A stretch of DNA of 64,000 nucleotides from Deltaproteobacteria bacterium HGW-Deltaproteobacteria-12. GTDB taxonomy: Bacteria > Desulfobacterota > Syntrophia > Syntrophales > Smithellaceae. This document shows positions 18,206-28,058 of this stretch, in pieces. Each line of letters begins with the position of its first letter. Positions within the stretch are counted from its first letter, which is position 1. The position numbers and the translations under genes are program-made. The notes below the pieces were generated by a model, which was not told the origin of the DNA, searched no databases, and saw nothing but the letters and a program-made list of their open reading frames with translations. Where the stretch lies: assembly GCA_002840565.1 (NCBI GenBank), contig PHBK01000009.1:51175-115174 (forward strand), given 5' to 3'.

Positions 18206-19651
18206 TTATGCAGCTGCTTTCTTTTGCTGGGGGCTTTCGATTGTCGCTATGGACGTGGGACCGGCTCCATACTTTTTCTGCAAGAACTCCTGCATTGATG
18301 CCGGATATAAGATATAAGCAAGGACGTCTTCATCGGTGCGCGCCAGATTCCCCATCTGTTTTTTTGCATTGGCAATTTCCGGCGGCAGATAATCACCCGG
18401 CCTTCCGGCAACCGGTTCCTCACCGCGTTTGTATTTTTTTAAAATCATCCTGACCAGTTCCGGTTCGATCGGCAGCGGTGTTTTCCCGTATAATCCCAGA
18501 ACCAGATCCTTGAGCTGGTTGGTAACCTTTACATAACGCCCGAAAAGGACATTTAAGACAGCCTGTGCGCCGACTATCTGAGAAACCGGCGTTACCAGAG
18601 GAGGACAACCCATGTCCTTGCGTGTCTGCTCCACTTCTCTGTATATCTCTTCCAGCCGGTCCAGGGCTTTCATTTCCTTGAGCTGGCTGGTCAGATTGGA
18701 AATCATGCCTCCCGGAATTTGATGCGCCAGCACTCCGCTGTCAATAATGGAGAGTTTATGGTTCGCCAAATGATGGTTATACTTGGGTGCAATGTTTTCC
18801 AGATGTTCACCTAAGGCCAGCAGTTTATGTAAATCCATTCCGGTGGCGCGTCCGGTTCCCCTTAGGGCCGCTAAGAGCGGCTCGATAGCCGGCATAGAAG
18901 TTCTCAGGGCGAAAGGAGCCAGGCAGGTATCGACAATGTCAACTCCGGCTTCGATGGCTTTCAAATAGGTCATACTGGCCATGCCGCTGGTATAGTGTGT
19001 ATGCAGATGCAGCGGCACCTTGATTTCTTTTTTCAGGGCGGCAAATAAATCATAAGCATCGTAAGGAGAAAGCATCCCCGCCATATCCTTAATGCAGACA
19101 GACTCCGCTCCCATCTGTTCGAGCTCCCGGGCTTTACTCATATAATAATTTAAATTATATACATTACCGCCCAAACCGCCCTCAGTCAGCGAATAGCAAA
19201 CAGATCCCTGAAAATGTCTGCCGTTGGCTTTTATCCTCTCCACACAGGTTTCGATATTGCGGAAATCATTCAAGGCATCAAAACAACGGAAAACATCAAT
19301 CCCGATTTCGCAGGCCTTATCGACAAAGGCCCGAACCACGTCATCGGCATAATGACGGTAGCCGACTAAATTCTGTCCGCGCAGCAGCATCGAAAAAGGA
19401 GTTTTCGTAATATATTTCTTTAATATTTTCGGCCTCATCCAGGGGTCTTCGCCCAGGAAGCGATGCATTGTATCAAACGTTGCCCCGCCCCATACTTCAA
19501 TGGCCCAGAAGCCGCAGCTGTCCATTTCTTCGGCAATGGGAATCATGTCTTCCGTTTTCATGCGGGTCGCATAGATTGACTGGTGTCCGTCCCGGAAAGT
19601 ATTATCCTGAATTTTCAAAGCATTAGCTGCAATCATTTTTAGTTTTTCCAA
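18206..19651 (-). CDS. Biotin-dependent carboxyltransferase subunit (pyruvate carboxylase B / oxaloacetate decarboxylase alpha type)
   Basis: A 481-residue TIM-barrel carboxyltransferase. Family features: IQDNTFRDGHQSIYATRM at the N-terminus, metal ligands in LHLHTHYTSGMA, and the carboxylated lysine in CIKDMAGMLSPYDA. It ends in a PycB-like domain without any biotin-attachment AMKM motif, so carrier and biotin carboxylase must be encoded elsewhere. Options are pyruvate carboxylase subunit B, oxaloacetate decarboxylase alpha, or a transcarboxylase 5S-like subunit. Placed between fabD and the acyl-CoA dehydrogenase, it may feed carboxylated precursors to the pathway (inference). Confidence 0.85.
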   Translation of the reverse strand: MEKLKMIAANALKIQDNTFRDGHQSIYATRMKTEDMIPIAEEMDSCGFWAIEVWGGATFDTMHRFLGEDPWMRPKILKKYITKTPFSMLLRGQNLVGYRHYADDVVRAFVDKACEIGIDVFRCFDALNDFRNIETCVERIKANGRHFQGSVCYSLTEGGLGGNVYNLNYYMSKARELEQMGAESVCIKDMAGMLSPYDAYDLFAALKKEIKVPLHLHTHYTSGMASMTYLKAIEAGVDIVDTCLAPFALRTSMPAIEPLLAALRGTGRATGMDLHKLLALGEHLENIAPKYNHHLANHKLSIIDSGVLAHQIPGGMISNLTSQLKEMKALDRLEEIYREVEQTRKDMGCPPLVTPVSQIVGAQAVLNVLFGRYVKVTNQLKDLVLGLYGKTPLPIEPELVRMILKKYKRGEEPVAGRPGDYLPPEIANAKKQMGNLARTDEDVLAYILYPASMQEFLQKKYGAGPTSIATIESPQQKKAAA

Positions 19652-19712
19652 AGTCGCTCCTTTATTTTCACAAAATTATTTGTGCTTTTATAAACGATGG
19701 CTATTTTTTTGA

Positions 19713-20663
19713 TTAATTTGCACCGGCAAAGATTTTTTCCGCGGAGGCAAGTCCGGTAATCGACTGGCAAACAACATTAATTGTCTTGAAAAATTCGCGC
19801 AGGGGACGGCCGGGTCCGATTTCATAGACATGAGCGGACCGGGCGGTTAAGCTTTGCATATTTGCCCGCCAATGAACCGTGCTGCTCAGCTGACTGACCA
19901 GGTTGTTAATTATTTCCGGCAGCGAATCCGAATGGAAGGAACCGGTAAAATTTGATGTAACCCGTGGAGCATACTCCGAAACTAATCCACGGCCTGCATC
20001 CTTTAATGCATAGGAAAAAGATTCTTCGATCGTCTTCATAAAACGGCTGTGAAAGGGAGCGCTGACATTTAAGGGAACAAACCTAAACGGCTTATCGCCT
20101 CCCAGAACTTGCGACAATCTTTTTTCGGCTTCCGGCAGAGCCGCTGCCTCGCCGCTGATCACAACCTGATTGGCCGAGTTGATATTGGCGACATCGATGG
20201 GTAAATCTTTCAATATTGCACTCAGATGATCAGCATCAAGATTTTCCACGATAACCGCCGCCATGCCTCCTATTCCCACAGGCACCGCCTCCTGCATCAG
20301 TCGGCCGCGGGTTTGTACTATCTTCAGCATTTGGGCAAAGGGCATGACGCCTGCGGCCACAAGAGCAGTGAACTCGCCCAGGGAATGGCCGCCAAAATAT
20401 TGGGGCGCAAAATCATAACGCTCGACCAAACCGCGATACATGGCTGTTTCCGTGGTCAGAATGCAGGGTTGAGTATATTCGGTGAGGTTAATTCTTTCAT
20501 CATCACCAAAACACATAGCGGCAACGTCCCAACCTAATGTACTTGATGCTTCCCGATAAGTTTCGCGGCAAGCCGGTATTTGTTCATAAAAATCTCTGCC
20601 CATTCCCGGCCGCTGCGAACCCTGCCCCGGGAAAACAACCGCGATACATTTATTGACATCCAT
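19713..20663 (-). CDS. fabD: Malonyl-CoA:ACP transacylase
   Basis: A 316-residue acyltransferase that loads malonyl units onto ACP. The nucleophile elbow GHSLGEFTALVAAG, the N-terminal FPGQGSQRPGMGRDF and the catalytic His in APFHSRFM are all present. It is the most upstream gene of the minus-strand operon, so its promoter should lie in 20664-20800. I see no dedicated malonyl-CoA synthesis gene nearby other than the carboxyltransferase next to it. Confidence 0.93.
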   Translation of the reverse strand: MDVNKCIAVVFPGQGSQRPGMGRDFYEQIPACRETYREASSTLGWDVAAMCFGDDERINLTEYTQPCILTTETAMYRGLVERYDFAPQYFGGHSLGEFTALVAAGVMPFAQMLKIVQTRGRLMQEAVPVGIGGMAAVIVENLDADHLSAILKDLPIDVANINSANQVVISGEAAALPEAEKRLSQVLGGDKPFRFVPLNVSAPFHSRFMKTIEESFSYALKDAGRGLVSEYAPRVTSNFTGSFHSDSLPEIINNLVSQLSSTVHWRANMQSLTARSAHVYEIGPGRPLREFFKTINVVCQSITGLASAEKIFAGAN

Positions 20664-21016
20664 CGAAACACCTCCCTGCTGAATCTGCAGCGTTTACAAT
20701 ACTGAGTTATACGACATGACAACTGCCCCGGGAATAGCAGCATCTGTGCCAAAAGGTCATTTCCTCCTCTAAAGCTGTTAGTCTTTGAAGTAATTGACAA
20801 TATCCTTAAGCACACCCGGAAACACCATTCGCCGGAACACTGAATTTTGCGTAGTCCGCTTCGCAGGTGTGTAGCGCACTTCGCACCGGATAAAGAAATG
20901 ATCACGCACGCAGCGCTAAGCCTGCGCAACTGCCTGCAGGCCGCCGCGTATACCGCACTCATCGCGCAGCTAATTTTTCGTTAGCTTTTTTAGCTTTTGC
21001 GCTATATTAATAAATT
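20664..21016. other. Intergenic region between two divergent operons
   Basis: These 353 bp separate fabD (minus) from the sensor kinase (plus). No gene is convincing. A GC-rich, repeat-like stretch lies at about 20820-20960. A small hairpin AGCTAA/TTAGCT (20968-20986) followed by T-rich sequence sits just before the kinase start and could be a weak attenuator or a leftover terminator. Confidence 0.4.
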
Positions 21017-22540
21017 ATGGATACCTTTACCCTGGCTGCAACAAGCTTTATTATCGCCGTCTCTTTACTTATGACCGGCAGGAAAGAAAAACTGCACTTG
21101 TCTTTTGTGGGTCTTTGTCTTGCCGTTTTTGCCTCCCAGGCGGGCGCCTTTTTCCGTGACATTTTTATGTTCACCTTCTGGAAAAATATTGAGTATCTGG
21201 GCGTTCTCGCTATCGCTCCTTGTGCTTTATTCTTTTTCCGACGGCTTACGTATAACAAATCAATTCTGACGGGAGGGTTTATCGTCTTTTCTGTTTTATT
21301 GAGTTCGCTGGGGGTCATTTCCCTTTTTACCCCGCTTGCCCGCTGGCCGCGTTTTAACCCTGTAATGCTGTCGTATGTTTTTGCCACTCTGGGATTGTGC
21401 TACACAGCGCTTGCACTTTATGTTAATAAACTACCGCCCAGCGTCGAAAAAAAACGGCTCGGGTATCTTCTTTTTGCATGCCCCACCGCGTTATTCATCA
21501 GCAGCCTTGATCTGCTTCGTTATTTTGGTTTCAGTTTGCCGCCCATAGCAGGAATTATTCTATCAGCGCTGCTTTACTTCACTCTGCTGATTGTCGCCTA
21601 CCCGCAAATCAATGAATTGCACGACTTCTTTGCGCGCGCACTGGTTATCCTTGTCAGCACCGTCTGCGGCACAATTATTTTCTACTTTGTCGCCGGATTC
21701 TTCATGCAAAGCCCATTGCCGTCTTTTACCAGTATTCTCATGGCAGCTTTCTTAATTGTAATTTCCCTTTCTCCCGTCCGGATAATATTAAAAAGAATCT
21801 TCAGTTTCTTTTATCCGGAAAGCAGGAATGTCTTTACATCGCTTTATGAATTTGATGGGAAACTGGAGCAGGAAAAGTCGCTGATGCTGGAGGAAATGGC
21901 GCCCGTTCTTGCTCATGAAATCCGCAATCCGCTGGGTTCGATCAAGGGCGCCGCCCAGTATCTGAAGGCGGAAGCGGTGACGGAAGAGCAGCATAAGCTT
22001 TTTGACGTAATCATTGAGGAAGTAAACAGACTAAATGCCGTTGTCAGTCAGTTTCTTGATTATGCGCGCCCTTATACCCTCAAACTTAAACCGCAAAACA
22101 TCAATATGCTTATTTCCCGGTCTGTCTCCATTATTGCCGCCAATAAACTGGCCGGGAATATCTCTCTTGTCCAGGAACTGCAGGAGAACCTGCCGCAGGC
22201 GGAAGTGGACGAGCAGCAACTGATGCAGGTGATCTTAAATATCGCCCTCAATGCCATTGAAGCGATGCCTCACGGAGGCACCTTAACTTTGCGCACATTT
22301 CGAATTGAAACCAGCGCCGGCAATGCCGTCGGCATTACGATCCGCGACACCGGACAGGGAATTGCCCGTGAGTCCCTGAAAAATGTTTTCAAGCCATTTC
22401 ATACAACTAAAGAAAGAGGGGCCGGTCTGGGGCTGGCTATCTGCCAGAAAATAATCAAAGAGCATGGAGGTCTGATCAGAGTAAAATCTATCCCCGGTCA
22501 GGGAACTGTGTTTTTTATCCGGCTTGCCGCGGCAAGCTGA
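21017..22540 (+). CDS. Membrane sensor histidine kinase
   Basis: A 507-residue kinase. The first roughly 255 residues hold about eight hydrophobic segments, suggesting a 7TM-type membrane sensor. The cytoplasmic part has the H-box LAHEIRNPLGSIKGAA (His about residue 300), the N-box QVILNIALNAIEAMPHGG, G1 IRDTGQGI and G2 GAGLGLAICQKI. The next gene, 55 bp downstream, encodes an NtrC-type regulator, so the two form a two-component system acting with sigma-54. The signal is unknown; a membrane-internal or lipid cue would fit the sensor type. Confidence 0.93.
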   Translation: MDTFTLAATSFIIAVSLLMTGRKEKLHLSFVGLCLAVFASQAGAFFRDIFMFTFWKNIEYLGVLAIAPCALFFFRRLTYNKSILTGGFIVFSVLLSSLGVISLFTPLARWPRFNPVMLSYVFATLGLCYTALALYVNKLPPSVEKKRLGYLLFACPTALFISSLDLLRYFGFSLPPIAGIILSALLYFTLLIVAYPQINELHDFFARALVILVSTVCGTIIFYFVAGFFMQSPLPSFTSILMAAFLIVISLSPVRIILKRIFSFFYPESRNVFTSLYEFDGKLEQEKSLMLEEMAPVLAHEIRNPLGSIKGAAQYLKAEAVTEEQHKLFDVIIEEVNRLNAVVSQFLDYARPYTLKLKPQNINMLISRSVSIIAANKLAGNISLVQELQENLPQAEVDEQQLMQVILNIALNAIEAMPHGGTLTLRTFRIETSAGNAVGITIRDTGQGIARESLKNVFKPFHTTKERGAGLGLAICQKIIKEHGGLIRVKSIPGQGTVFFIRLAAAS

Positions 22541-22595
22541 CTTGTGACAGAGAATCCTTCTTGATTTTCACGCCAACCCATAATACGAAGGGCCA

Positions 22596-23960
22596 ATGAA
22601 TAAAGTACTGATAGTGGACGATGAATTAAATATGCGGCTCGTGCTGGCTGCCATGCTGAAAAAAGAAGGATACTCCGTTACATCAGCAGCGGACGGACTG
22701 GAAGCGCTGCAGATTTTAAAATCCAATAAGATGGATGTCGTGGTTACCGATCTGAAAATGCCCCGTCTCGACGGAATGGAACTGCTTTGTCGCATCACCG
22801 AACAATACCCGCAAGTGCCGGTGATTATCATTACCGCCCACGGCACTGTCGCCACGGCAGTCGAAGCTCTCAAGAGAGGCGCGCTGGATTACATCACCAA
22901 ACCTTTTGAACTCGATGATTTGAAGAATGTTATTTCTAAAGCGATCAAAACCAGCACTTTGAAGGAGAATGAGCTGTTCTTGCCGCCGGAAGATATAGAG
23001 CGAACGGGAATTATCGGCACAGACAAACGCTCGCTGGAGATTTTTGACTCCATCAAACGGGTAGCCCCGACGACAACCACCATCCTTATAACCGGCGAGA
23101 CCGGCACCGGGAAAGAGCTGGTGGCCGACGCCATCCATTACAATTCGCCCCGCAAAAACAATCCGCTCATCAAGATCAATTGCGCAGCTATCGCCGAGAC
23201 GCTGATGGAGAGCGAATTATTCGGCCATGAAAAGGGCGCTTTCACCGGGGCAACGATTGCCAAGCCCGGCAAAATAGAGCTTGCCCACAAGGGGACGCTG
23301 TTTCTGGACGAAGTCGGGGAAATTCCCAGGGACATGCAGGTTAAACTGCTGCGCTTCATTCAGGAGCAGGAATTTGAGCGGGTCGGCGGTCTCAAGACAA
23401 TCAAAGTTGACGTGCGCATCATTGCTGCAACGAACAGGAATTTACTGCAGGACGTCCAGTCCGGAAATTTCCGGGAAGATCTGTATTACCGTCTCAACGT
23501 TTTTCCCATTGTTGTCCCGCCGCTGCGGGAAAGAAAAGACGATATTTTACCGCTGGTTGACTATTTTACCGACAAATTCAATAAAAAGCTGGAGCTTGCC
23601 GCCGTTGTGGACAGCGAGGTAAAGGAAATGCTTTTGCGCTACGACTGGCCGGGCAATATCCGTGAGCTGGAAAATCTGATGGAAAGAATGATCCTGCTGG
23701 CGCAGAATAATCTTGTTACGATAAATGAGCTGCCGGTTGAATTTAAAGCTGCGCTGGAAAAATCGCTGCTTGCACATTCTGAAGATGGAAAAAAGCCGTT
23801 TAAAGATTTCATGCGCAGCCACGTGGAGAATGTCGAGAAGCAAATGATTATCAACTGCCTGGAGGAATTCGGCGGCAATGTTACCAAAGCTGCTCAGCAA
23901 CTGGGTTTGAGCCGTAAGGGACTGCAGCTCAAGATGATTAAGTACGACCTGCGCAAGTGA
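22596..23960 (+). CDS. Sigma-54-dependent response regulator (NtrC family)
   Basis: A 454-residue activator with three domains: a receiver with phospho-acceptor Asp52 (VVVTDLKMPRLDG), an AAA+ domain with Walker A TGETGTGKELVADAI, the sigma-54-contacting GAFTGA loop and Walker B GTLFLDEVGEIP, and a C-terminal Fis-type helix-turn-helix (NVTKAAQQLGLSRKGLQLKM). It should activate sigma-54 promoters after phosphorylation by the upstream kinase. Its targets are not known; the sigma-54 promoters at 60.9 and 61.3 kb are possible but distant. Confidence 0.95.
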   Translation: MNKVLIVDDELNMRLVLAAMLKKEGYSVTSAADGLEALQILKSNKMDVVVTDLKMPRLDGMELLCRITEQYPQVPVIIITAHGTVATAVEALKRGALDYITKPFELDDLKNVISKAIKTSTLKENELFLPPEDIERTGIIGTDKRSLEIFDSIKRVAPTTTTILITGETGTGKELVADAIHYNSPRKNNPLIKINCAAIAETLMESELFGHEKGAFTGATIAKPGKIELAHKGTLFLDEVGEIPRDMQVKLLRFIQEQEFERVGGLKTIKVDVRIIAATNRNLLQDVQSGNFREDLYYRLNVFPIVVPPLRERKDDILPLVDYFTDKFNKKLELAAVVDSEVKEMLLRYDWPGNIRELENLMERMILLAQNNLVTINELPVEFKAALEKSLLAHSEDGKKPFKDFMRSHVENVEKQMIINCLEEFGGNVTKAAQQLGLSRKGLQLKMIKYDLRK

Positions 23961-24194
23961 AATACACTATAAAGCACGAGAGGCTGCATGCGAAGTTTAA
24001 CCGGATTTTTCGCAGGGTCACGCTGCCTCCATTCTTGACGTTGCCAAAGATATTGAGTTATTTGCATCTATTAATCGCTTCACTATTTGAAGCGATTATA
24101 CCTGTTTTTCGCTTCAAGTCGATAGAATCGTTGATGCCGGTTACAATATGGGAAAGTGGCGTCCATGAATAATGCTCGCCATTCCGATGAACAT

Positions 24195-24247
24195 TTGACA
24201 TATGTACCCCGTATGTGCTACGTTATGTAATATGGAGGAATAAATTT
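24195..24247 (+). promoter_or_regulatory. Probable promoter/operator of the RelB-YafQ module
   Basis: A TTGACA -35 box (about 24195-24200) lies upstream of a TACGTT-like -10 region, and the spacer contains an ACATA...TATGT inverted repeat that could be the operator bound by the antitoxin. A GGAGG-type ribosome-binding site precedes the ATG at 24248. The preceding bases back to the regulator stop (23961-24194) show no gene. Confidence 0.4.
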
Positions 24248-24523
24248 ATGGCTAAAGCAGCAACTAAAATAAAAAGCGCTATGGTTCGTGCCCGTATCGA
24301 ACCCAAGTTAAAGACAAAAGCAGAAAAATATTTTGATATTCTCGGTCTGTCAACCACGCAGGCAATTACGCTTTTCTTCAAGCAAGTTGAACTTCACCGC
24401 GGTTTGCCTTTTGAAATAAATATTCCTAATGCCGAAACTGTGGCTGCTATGAAAGAAATAGAACAGGACGGCGGCAAGAAATTCGATAGTGCAGATGAAT
24501 TATTCAAGCATCTTGGTATTTGA
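24248..24523 (+). CDS. RelB/DinJ family antitoxin
   Basis: A 91-residue protein starting MAKAATKIKSAMVRARIEPK. The ribbon-helix-helix region (VRARIEPKLKTKAEKYFDIL then GLSTTQAITLFFKQV) and the GLPFEINIPNAET segment are classic for RelB/DinJ. It would bind DNA and neutralise the toxin encoded next. The start was set at the ATG preceded by GGAGG and not at an upstream in-frame Met. The stop TGA overlaps the toxin start. Confidence 0.9.
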   Translation: MAKAATKIKSAMVRARIEPKLKTKAEKYFDILGLSTTQAITLFFKQVELHRGLPFEINIPNAETVAAMKEIEQDGGKKFDSADELFKHLGI

Positions 24524-24798
24524 TGATGAAGCGAGTTCAAAGCAGCACAGCATTTGAAAAAGACATTGAAAGGCTGATTAAAAGAAACAAGGATATGGAA
24601 AAGCTTAAATCCTTAATACGTTCTCTTGTGCATGGAGAAAAGTTAGATCAGATATATCGTGACCATAAATTAACAGGAAATTATTATGGTTGCAGAGATT
24701 GTCATATAGAATCGGATTGGCTGCTGATTTACAAATATGATGCAGAAACTTTATTCTTAATACGAACCGGAACACATGCGGATTTATTTAAAAAATAG
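24523..24798 (+). CDS. YafQ/RelE-family mRNA interferase toxin
   Basis: A 91-residue basic protein of the RelE superfamily, YafQ branch: STAFEKDIERLIKRNKDMEK, DHKLTGNYYGCRDCHIESDWLLIYKY and the C-terminal RTGTHADLF, whose His is the key catalytic residue in YafQ. It would cleave mRNA at the ribosome. The start overlaps the antitoxin stop (TGATG), typical of coupled toxin-antitoxin pairs. The module looks intact. Confidence 0.9.
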   Translation: MMKRVQSSTAFEKDIERLIKRNKDMEKLKSLIRSLVHGEKLDQIYRDHKLTGNYYGCRDCHIESDWLLIYKYDAETLFLIRTGTHADLFKK

Positions 24799-24821
24799 CG
24801 CGGAAAGAGATCACTCCGGTT

Positions 24822-26174
24822 CTAGCTGTTTTCATGATATTTCCTGTACATTTCCCAGAAGCGCTCATTGGGAATCATTCCTTCGGCGTCCTGCGAGAGT
24901 GCAGGCAATATTCTCTTCACAAAATACATATTCACCGCGCCTTTGTTTTTGGCAACAATTTGTCCGCGGTGTTCCGTTGCAAAAAAATCCTTAATGCGGA
25001 CATATGTTGATTCCGAAATGTTAACCCGGCCTCTTGCGCCGGACGATTCCATCCGGCTGGCCAGATTGACCGAATCACCCCATACATCATAGACAAACTT
25101 CTTTTCGCCGACGACTCCGGCCATGAGCGGTCCGGTATTGATGCCGATCCTAATTTCAAAGACCGGTCTTTGGGACGTCTTTTTTTCCGCATTGATCTTC
25201 TCGATGACGGATTGAATTTCCAGCGCGCCCAGCACCGCGTCAATGGGGTGGGTATTGTTGACGACCGGCACTCCTCCCGCATACATATAAGAGTCACCGA
25301 TAGTTTTGAGCTTTTCCAGACCATACTTATCCATGACACGATCAAACCGGGAAAAAGCCTCGTCCAACTGCGCCACGAGTTGATCCGGCGTGAGCGTTTC
25401 CGCAATTTTCGTAAACCCGACAAAATCGGTGAAGACTATGGTCACGGAATTATAAAAAACCGGCTGGACATAGCCCATATCTTTGAGCTCCCGGGCTACG
25501 GGCTCGGGTAAAATATTCAGCAGAAGCTTATCGATTTTTTCTTTGTCTGATTTTAATTCTTCCCGCTGTTTTTCGATTTTCTTCGATTTTAGCCAGCTCA
25601 CGTAGCGGGAATTATCCAGAATATAAATAAATAGAATCGCCACAAAAGCTGTAGTCAATAAATCGTTGAGACTATAGCGGGCGCTCGCCGTGCCAAACGA
25701 CATCCCCTTGAAGAAACCCACACCAAAAAATACGGCCAATGATGCCGTCAGAATCAACAGAGCTGATTGCCGGTGGACGGGAACCACGGCCAGCAGGGTC
25801 AACACAAATACATTCCCGCCAATGTAAACGGGATCGGCCTTGGTCAGCGCCGTTATCAACCCGCAGGCAATCGCCAGATAAGCACCGATGATATTCAGAA
25901 ACAGCAGGTTGCTCTCGGGAAATCGCCTCGTCATATAAAGAATAAAAATTGTTACACTCACTAAGGACAGGCCTATCCGGAGCAGAGGCAGCAATGGTTC
26001 CTCCGGATGCAGTTCACTATCTATGGAAAGATAAGGCAGCCAGGCAACGCTGGTAATAAGAGAAGCAAAAAAAAGGACACGACCGCACTGGTAATTTAAT
26101 TCTTTGGTGAATGTTGGAGGGTATTCCGCACGCTCGCTTTCAAAAGCGAAGAGCAAACGTAATCGCTTAAGCAT
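24822..26174 (-). CDS. Membrane-bound class III adenylate cyclase
   Basis: About 450 residues with six N-terminal hydrophobic segments, a short coiled coil (KKIEKQREELKSDKEKIDKL) and a class III cyclase domain. Metal aspartates are in IVFTDFVGFTK and KTIGDSYMYAGG; the Lys of KTIGD and the Asp of YDVWGDSVNLASRM fit ATP, not GTP, as substrate, and the Arg and Asn of SVNLASRM suit transition-state binding. The frame is open to 26252, but the Met at 26174 gives a better start, because upstream codons fall in a palindromic stretch. The signal sensed by the membrane part is unknown. Confidence 0.87.
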   Translation of the reverse strand: MLKRLRLLFAFESERAEYPPTFTKELNYQCGRVLFFASLITSVAWLPYLSIDSELHPEEPLLPLLRIGLSLVSVTIFILYMTRRFPESNLLFLNIIGAYLAIACGLITALTKADPVYIGGNVFVLTLLAVVPVHRQSALLILTASLAVFFGVGFFKGMSFGTASARYSLNDLLTTAFVAILFIYILDNSRYVSWLKSKKIEKQREELKSDKEKIDKLLLNILPEPVARELKDMGYVQPVFYNSVTIVFTDFVGFTKIAETLTPDQLVAQLDEAFSRFDRVMDKYGLEKLKTIGDSYMYAGGVPVVNNTHPIDAVLGALEIQSVIEKINAEKKTSQRPVFEIRIGINTGPLMAGVVGEKKFVYDVWGDSVNLASRMESSGARGRVNISESTYVRIKDFFATEHRGQIVAKNKGAVNMYFVKRILPALSQDAEGMIPNERFWEMYRKYHENS

Positions 26175-26399
26175 AGTTCGTATGCCGGCCACTGCGCCTC
26201 CCCGATATGAAATACCTCTTTGGATCCCGAATGGCACCGCCTTCGGGATCAATTCCGCTAACGCCTCAAATTTCGCTTCGCTCGTTTTCAGCGAGTGTCG
26301 TTGATTTTATTCATCCTGAAGGCAATTTGCGGCTTTGCAGGTTGCTGTAGGTCATATTGTCATACAAAAAAGTAATATGTTTTACCTTTTCTGATCTAA
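26175..26399. repeat. Palindrome-bearing stretch between pyrG and the cyclase
   Basis: This 225-bp gap holds a perfect 9-bp inverted repeat (GATCCCGAA at 26223-26231, TTCGGGATC at 26242-26250) and a second GC-rich CGCTTCGCTCG stretch. The lack of a T-run argues against a plain terminator; it resembles a dispersed repeat, though no second copy was found here. Confidence 0.35.

Positions 26400-28058
<1,659 letters not shown>

Noticed and set aside
18206..19651. Calling the carboxyltransferase a complete pyruvate carboxylase
   Set aside because: It has neither a biotin carboxylase domain nor a biotin attachment motif.
22596..23960. Assigning the two-component pair as the dedicated PEP-CTERM regulators (PrsK/PrsR)
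   Set aside because: The kinase lacks a visible GAF domain and the pair lies 37 kb away from the PEP-CTERM genes, so a link cannot be supported from sequence alone.
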